A stretch of 64,000 nucleotides of DNA, taken from Meloidogyne chitwoodi. Taxonomy: Eukaryota > Nematoda > Chromadorea > Rhabditida > Meloidogynidae. This document shows, in pieces, positions 56,579 through 64,000 of this stretch; the first letter of the stretch is position 1; each line of letters opens with the position of its first letter. The position numbers and the translations under genes are program-made. The notes beneath the pieces are model-generated. The model saw only the letters and a list, made by a program, of their open reading frames with translations. It was not told where the DNA came from and searched no databases. The stretch is from positions 1,612,001 to 1,676,000 of the forward strand of contig JACZZP010000007.1 in the NCBI GenBank assembly GCA_015183035.1, in the 5' to 3' direction.

Positions 56579-59500
56579 AAAACAATTATTAATATTATTT
56601 GTTGAAATTTTAATTATATAATATTGTGATAAATTTAATAAAATATTAATAAATTATTAAAAATGTAAAACGATTAATTTTAAAACTAAAAATGGCTTAT
56701 AATTTTTGAACATTTTTGAAGTATAATTAAAACAAAAAAATATTTTTTATTAAAATAATTCGCTTCTAACTTTAAAAAATATATAAATATTTTAAATTTA
56801 TTTAATATTGTCCAAAATATGAAATAAATATATTTTTATTCTTTCTTTTATTGACATTATTTTTGCTTTCCTTCACTCCGTCTCTAACCTTTTTTTAATT
56901 CTCTCACATTTATCTAAAAGTAAAACAGCTGGCGCGGTGTTAGGCAGTATAATGTGTTTACTCTTTCTCTTAATAAATACTTTTTCTTTTTTATCTCTAA
57001 TTATCTTACGTCTCTCATATTTTTACTATCCTTCTCTTTCACCTATCTTTTATTTAAAGGTCAAATAAATTGTTTTTAATTTATTGATTTAATTTTAAAA
57101 AATTTTGAAAGCTTGATAAATGATAAAAAATTTTTAGAAATTTTTAAATGTTTGAACATTTTTATTCTTTTAAAACATACAATTATGTATAACCTTTTTT
57201 CAATAAATATTTAATAAAAATACATTAAAACCTTAGTTAAACCATTATTTTCAAACTTTTTAAAGATTTCTTTTTAAATTCAAATTCTTTTTTTCAATTT
57301 TCTTTTTTTTCATTTATTTATTTTTCATTTCCCGGTATTATTTTACTTTAGTCATTTTATATATTTTCCTTTTTTTCTCTAAATTCTCTCAATTTTAAAA
57401 TAATATTTCTTTTATTTAACTTTCTCTAATGCTCTTTTTTGTTAAATAAAGTATTTGAGATAAAAGCAATTTAGAGGGAGAGAAATAGTAAAAAAGAGAG
57501 AATATTTATATATATTCATTTTTAGTCAATTCTCTATTTTTCTTCCCTTGTCTATTTTCTCAGTTTACATTAACATTGAATTTGTGATGTTTGTCTAAAC
57601 TAAAGTACTTTTTTAAAATATATTTTAAAAATATATAGTAAGATAAGAAAAATATTTTTATTTAAACAATTTTAAATTTATTCTTATTTAGTTTAAAATT
57701 TAAAAAAGAATTGAAAATTTTATAAATTAAAATTAAGTTTATTGGTAAGTAATTCTTTTTTTATTTATTATTATATTTAAATAATTCAAAAAATTAAAAA
57801 TTACTTTATTTGCTACTACCCCAATAAATTCTTTCAACTTTAATATAACACAATTTCTTAAACTATTCATAACTTAATTGCAAGTCAGTTGAGTATATAT
57901 TTAGTAAATATTATTATTTTTATTAGATTTAAATTGATTTTATTTTTTATTTTTAATATTAGAAAATTCAATTTTTATAAATCCATTCTAAATTTATTTT
58001 TAAATTTGCTTTTTTAAATAAATATTATTTAATGTTTTTTCTTATGATTTTTTCGTAAAAGTCCAAAATTTTAACTTTATTTTTTATGACTCAAACTAAC
58101 TTTTTTTCATTGTCATTTATTACATAGTTAATGTGCAGGCACGCGAGCATTTTTCTATTAAAGAAAAGAGTTAGAGAAAAAGAAAAGAAAAGACAATTAG
58201 ACAAACATACACATTAAAGTGACAGCCGCTTATTTCTTTTTCTTTTATTTTCTTCTCTCTTTTACCGCCTCTGTCTAACCAATGAGAACAGAAAGAAAAG
58301 AAAAGGAGAGAACACTCTACACACATACCTAACATTAATAACTATAAGAGAGTATTTACTTACAGTCGAAGAAATAATAAATAAATATATTTCATTCTAA
58401 TTTCCTTCTTTTTTTTTAATACTTTTATTTATTGTTATTCAGCCAGTTTTAATTTTAAAGAAAAAATTAAGAAAATATTATTAGCTAAATAATATATTTT
58501 ATATTAAAAAATTATTTGAAAATTTTAATTAAATTAAAATATTTTATTAGTTTTTAATAAAAAATAAATAAAAAAAGAAAGTTAAAATATTTTAATTTAT
58601 CAAAACTTAAATTGGTTATCTTATTGAATTTATAGAAATTATTTTTTTAATTTTTATAAATATTTCTCAAAAATTTTAATAAAATAATAAATAAATATAT
58701 TTATTTAAATTATTTTATTTTTCTATTATTATTTAAATTAAATAAATATTATTTAACCGCAAAATTAAAAAAAAATTATTAATAAATTCTTTTTCCATTA
58801 TTTTTGCAAAAGAAACTATTTTCTATATAATAAAGCCTTTAAATATAAAATAACTATTTTATTTTTTTTTCTTTCTAAAAAAGAAAATTTTTTTTTTATT
58901 ATTTTTTATAATTCATAACACAATTTTTTAAACATTTTTATAATTAAAAATATTTTTTATTTATTTTACTATTTTTGGAAATATTAAAATTAAAAAATAA
59001 AAAGATTTTGGTCAATTATTTTATTCTTCAACACAGTTTTTTTATTTTTAGCTAAATTTTTGTGTTTATTTAAATATATATTTCCGCTTATTTTCACACA
59101 AAAAAATGTTTTATTTTTCTATTTATAGTTAAATAAACTTTATTTATTTTTTAAATTATTTTCCCTATTCTACTTTATTTATTTAATTATTATTTTGAAC
59201 AGAAAAGTAAAGGAAAAAGTTTTTTTATTTTGTTCTAATTTATTTGAAAATATTTTCTTAAAATTAAAATAAAATATTTAATATTAATTTATTTTTAAAA
59301 TATTTTAAAAATATTTCATTAATATTTTTATTTATTTTTTAATTATTCTGAACATTTTTAATATTTTTAATATTTTAATATAACTTTATATTATAGTAAT
59401 ATTAATATATTAAAAATATTGCCAAATAGTTTCAATTTTTTTTTCACTTTTTTTCTTCCTTTTTGAGTTTCCTCATAAAAATTAATGGCATCTTTCTTTT

Positions 59501-59885
59501 GGATAATACTCTCTAGAGAAAATAAAAATAAAAAGAACCAAAAGCCGATTTTGTCTTCTTTTTTTTATTTTATAAAAATATTTATTTATTTTTGCCTAAT
59601 AAAAATAATTTTAATATTTTTAAAAATATTTATTTAATTAAATTTAATTTAATTTATATTAATCTTTTATTTATTTAATAAATTAATTTATTCTTTTTTA
59701 TTTATCCTTTCCTTCTGTTAGGTCATAAAAATATCAAAATTTATTTTTAAAATATTTTCTTAATTCTTTTCTGTCAAATTTTTATTTTATTTTATTTATT
59801 TATTTTCAATTTTTTCGAGAAAATGACAGAAAGAAAAGGTAAAAAAGAAAAAAGTCTTTTAAAGCATTTTCTCTTACATACACTT
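56579..59885. other. Gene-free AT-rich region with polypurine/polypyrimidine tracts
   Basis: 3.3 kb with no coding exon recognised. It has pyrimidine-rich stretches on the plus strand around 56860-57060 and 57300-57420 (TCTCTC, TTTCTTTT) and purine-rich ones around 58160-58310 (AGAAAAGAAAAGG). A less AT-rich motif AACAGCTGGCGCGGTGTTAG occurs near 56925. Confidence 0.5.
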
Positions 59886-60570
<685 letters not shown>

Positions 60571-60599
60571 TTTTTCTCTTTTTTTTCATTTCTCAAAAA

Positions 60600-62009
60600 G
60601 CTTTACTTTATGGAATAAAATATTTATTTTTTTTCTCAACAAAATGTTTGTTAAATATTATTATTTATTAAAAAAATAAATAAATTATAAATTTACATTA
60701 TTATTATTATATAACTCAAAACTTTTTAAAAAAGCTAAAATATATTTATGAATTTACTAATAATTGTTTTTAATATTTTTTAAAGTTAAAACAAGTCCAT
60801 AGTTTTATTGTCTCTCGTTGAATTAATAAATAATATTAAATATATGTATATTATTTATTTGTTTTCTTTTTTAATTATTAAATTAATTAGTGTTTTTAAA
60901 TTAATTTAATAATAAATAAACAATTTTATAGAGAATTATTATTAGAAATATTTTATTATTTATTTGAGAAAAAATAAAATATAATTTACAATTTATTATA
61001 TATTTTAATTAAATATATTTTAATAATAAAAAAGAGAACTAAATGAATATTATATTTTAAATATAATCATTTAATAAATAAAAAAAATATATTTCTTTTT
61101 TTAAGATTATCTTTTTTTTTCTAATTTATTTTTTGATGAATTATATGTTCTCTCTTTCTCTCTCTCTCTCTCAAAGTGCTTTTTCTTTTCTTTTCTTTTT
61201 CCTGTTTTTTCTTACCAAGTTGCATCATTTTATTCTTTTTCTTTCTTTTTTCGAGAGTAAATATTAAAAAGAAAAAAAGAATAAATATTCTCTTTTATTT
61301 TTTTTAATTTTTTATTCTCTAAAAATACTAAGGAATAATTAAATAATAATAATTTTTTAAATTTTGAATATTTTTTAAATTTTTTGTGTTAATAAATAAA
61401 TAAATATATTTATTTTATAATTAAAATAATAAAAATTAATTAATTTATTTATTTATTTTTCTCTCTAATAAATTGGTAAGTAATTTATTTTTTATAAAAA
61501 TTGAGTTTTTATTTTTGTTTTAAATGTCTTATGATAATAAATATATTTTTATTATTTTCTTAAAAAAAGAGAAGAATAATAAATATTTTATTTAAATATT
61601 ATTAAAAAGATATTTTAAGATATTTATTTATTAAAAAATAATAATAATTATTATTATTATTATCTATCCTCTTTTTTTTAAAATAATAAAATCAATTAAA
61701 TATATATTTTTGTATGAGCACTCTCCTCAATTTTTCTTTCCCGTTGTGTTTCTTTTAGAATAAAAATAAATATATTTTGGGTAAAAAATATATTTAAGAA
61801 ATTTGGATATTGTTTTGTCTCTTTTTTATTTTAAATTTAGGTATATTTAAATAATTTTTATAAAATTAAAATATTTTTAGACCCTTTTTACTTAATTAAA
61901 TTAAATTAATTTTTAAATTCTCTTTTTTTCATTAATTCTAATAAATTGAGACTTTATAAAATAAATAAATAATTTAAGAGAATTAATTTAATTAAATATT
62001 TAAATTAAA
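60600..62009. other. Gene-free AT-rich region
   Basis: 1.4 kb with no recognised gene. It contains a short TCTC microsatellite (about 61150-61175) and ATT/TAT triplet runs (about 61640-61662). Confidence 0.5.
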
Positions 62010-62811
62010 GGCTGTACTATAGTATACCGGACGCAAAATTTTGTATCAAAAGACATACCATTCGATTCGTCTCGACGAGCTGAGTCGAATGGTACTACTC
62101 TCATGATGCGGAAATGCCTAAAAGTCGAGAGACAAGCCCCTAAAATTCGAAAACCCAAAGGGGGGAGTAAGCACGAATCTAGGGAAGTATAGGTGGTTTT
62201 TTTGTAGCAGTTAAAGTTACACAAGTGAGGTGTAATTCGAAAGAGCTCGGCGAGTTGAGTCGAACTAGCCCTGAACGAAGTCGGACCAACGACTCTGAGC
62301 CGAGATACAGACCCCCGAAAATCGAAAAACCATAGGGGGAAGTAAGCTCTACAAAGTGATTACCGCGGCTGCACCTAAATTATTTTCATTGAATTAATTA
62401 TTTTGTTGTAATTTGCGCCGTAGAATAACGCATGTACCAAAAAGCCAACGAGAGATGGGCTCCCAAATCAAGAAGTCATAAAACACTCCCAATAGGTCCA
62501 TGTTTGGCGTGCTTCAAGCAACTTCGATCCGTCATAACTTTGTTAATAATCGTTCAATCAAACTGATTTTGGTTTCATTCGATAGGTCTCGAAGAGACCT
62601 ATCGAATGAGCTATCATACTCCTATTTGAATTTTTACCCTCAAAAAGAGCTTACTCCCTCCTATGGGTTTTCGAATTTTAGGGGCTTGTATCTCGACTTT
62701 TAGGCATTTCCGCATCATGAGAGTAGTACCATTCGACTCAGCTCGTCGAGACGAATCGAATGGTATGTCTTTTGATACAAAATTTTGCGTCCGGTATACT
62801 ATAGTACATCC
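62010..62811. mobile_element. Non-autonomous TIR DNA transposon (802 bp) with apparent 8-bp target duplication
   Basis: The left end GGCTGTACTATAGTATACCG and right end (reverse complement GGATGTACTATAGTATACCG) begin terminal inverted repeats of about 160 bp (62010-62170 and 62649-62811). Both arms are flanked by AAATTAAA (62002-62009 and 62812-62819), consistent with an 8-bp target-site duplication, although the flanks are AT-rich. It is clearly less AT-rich than its surroundings. No transposase ORF is present; ORFs at 62000-62224 and 62500-62703 show no family features. Long arms fit foldback or Mutator-like non-autonomous elements; 8-bp duplications also occur in hAT-type elements. The superfamily is not decided. 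Confidence 0.87.
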
Positions 62812-64000
62812 AAATTAAATTTTAATATTTTATTTTTTTATTTTTCCCCTCAATTTTAATTTTTATCTACCAAAGTATATATTTAAATAAACCAAATAAA
62901 TATAATTAATTAATTAATTAATATATTCTACCTTCAATCAAAATAATTATATTTTTTCTTTTTTATTTTTTCACTGATTATTCACATGTCTTCGAAGAAT
63001 TACACAAGTTTTTTTATTTAATAAAATAATGGGAGTATATTTTAATTAAATATATTTTTATATAATAAATAAAAATATATTTATTTTTATATTTATTTTA
63101 CTTTTTTTTTTAAATAAAAAAATAAATATATTTTTATTTTCCCTTTTCGCAACAAATTAAAAGAATAAAATAAAATAAATAAAAAGAAACAAGTTTTATA
63201 TTTTATTAAGATTTATTAAAAATCTAAAATTTATTTTAAATTTTAAAAACAACTAAAATATTTTATATTCTACCAGGAACTGTTTTTTAGATTAAAATAT
63301 TTTGAGAAATTATATAAATATTTGATGGGTAAATTAATTAAAATTAATTATTATTTTTATTTTAAACTCTTTTGTGTTATTATAATTTAATTTAAAAAAT
63401 AATTTCATTTTTTTCCAAAATTTATCTTTTTTATTTTAATAAATTAAAAAAAATTAAGGAAAGACGTATGACTACAAATATTATAAATATATTGGAAATA
63501 AATAAATAAATAAATATATTTTAGTAAAAAACGAAAATTGGTCCATGACGTTTGAAAAGTGCTTTTCTTTTTTTTTAGTCCTTTTTAGAGAAGAAAAGAA
63601 GAAAATAATGTTTGGGAGGGGGTGTCTGCGCTCTCCCAATTATTTTATAAAAAAGAACAAATAAATAATAAGAAAAAAAGAATAAAAAATGGGGCCTTAA
63701 AAATAAAATAAAATTTTTTTTTTGCGCGAAAGAATTCTTTTTTTTTTGGTAATTTTATTTATTTATTATTTATTTATTGTTCTACTTGACTGTTTTTTTA
63801 TTTTGATAATATCTCCGACTTTCTAAAAACAGATGACTTGATTTTTAAATAAATAAATATTTATTTAATTAATTAATTATTTATATATTTTTTTAAATTT
63901 TTATCAAATATTTTCTTAAAATTATTTTTTTTAAATTATATTATTTATTAATAATTTTAATTTATTTTTTAATTTATTAGAATAACTTGTTATATTATTT
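62812..64000. other. Gene-free AT-rich region to the window end
   Basis: About 1.2 kb with no recognised gene or RNA. It has a short less-AT-rich tract TTTGGGAGGGGGTGTCTGCG near 63611. Confidence 0.5.

Noticed and set aside
62000..62703. ORFs in the TIR element as transposase remnants
   Set aside because: They lie largely in or between the inverted repeats and show no DDE or other transposase motif.

Overview
The window is AT-rich eukaryotic DNA from a nematode-like genome. Most introns are about 45-60 bp with GT...AG ends, genes are packed closely, and same-strand genes lie only 160-420 bp apart. One gene has a pyrimidine-rich AG just upstream of its ATG that looks like a spliced-leader acceptor. 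A plant-parasitic tylenchid (root-knot type) is my best guess from style alone; no species marker was seen. Single long ORFs are rare because genes are cut into many small exons, so CDS entries below give the full span from start to stop, introns included.

Layout. 1-14.5 kb, minus strand: a tight series of nuclear and RNA-related genes. In transcription order these are PA2G4/EBP1-like, a set of orphan 3' exons, a UTP4/cirhin-like WD40 protein, CSTF3 (CstF-77), the mRNA-capping enzyme and an MRGBP/Eaf7-like protein that runs off the left edge. The UTP4-like, CSTF3 and capping genes are 160-180 bp apart and look like an operon. 14.8-16.4 kb is a junkyard: a broken PP1-type phosphatase, a copied 90-bp flank, and an inverted pair of broken SR-protein RRM copies. 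16.6-19.7 kb, minus: a beta-catenin ending in the classic WFDTDL tail. 20.4-29.8 kb: a 4.3-kb almost perfect inverted duplication carrying two tail-to-tail copies of a UBAP2/Lingerer-like gene around a 0.7-kb spacer. 30.1-40.6 kb: LITAF-like (plus), then a minus-strand series STRIP, APEX1 and DCAF7. 40.9-44.8 kb, plus: a topoisomerase III-beta-like protein without a TOPRIM domain and with the active-site tyrosine replaced. 45.4-51.2 kb, minus: an aquaglyceroporin and a secreted cysteine-rich protein whose large intron holds foldback repeats and a copied DCAF7 exon. 51.7-53.6 kb: a membrane-anchored spectrin-repeat fragment with an inverted second copy. 54.2-56.6 kb, plus: a GLUT-like sugar transporter. 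56.6-64 kb: no genes seen, but a 0.7-kb CTTT microsatellite and an 802-bp terminal-inverted-repeat element with an apparent 8-bp target duplication.

Main themes. The window shows repeated local inverted duplication (SR RRM, UBAP2-like, spectrin repeat) with copies in different states of decay. The best candidate for an undescribed system is the topoisomerase III-beta-like protein with a lost TOPRIM, altered catalytic motif and RS/Q/N-rich tail. The palindrome is the clearest structural anomaly; it is either a real gene-conversion-maintained palindrome or an assembly fold-back.
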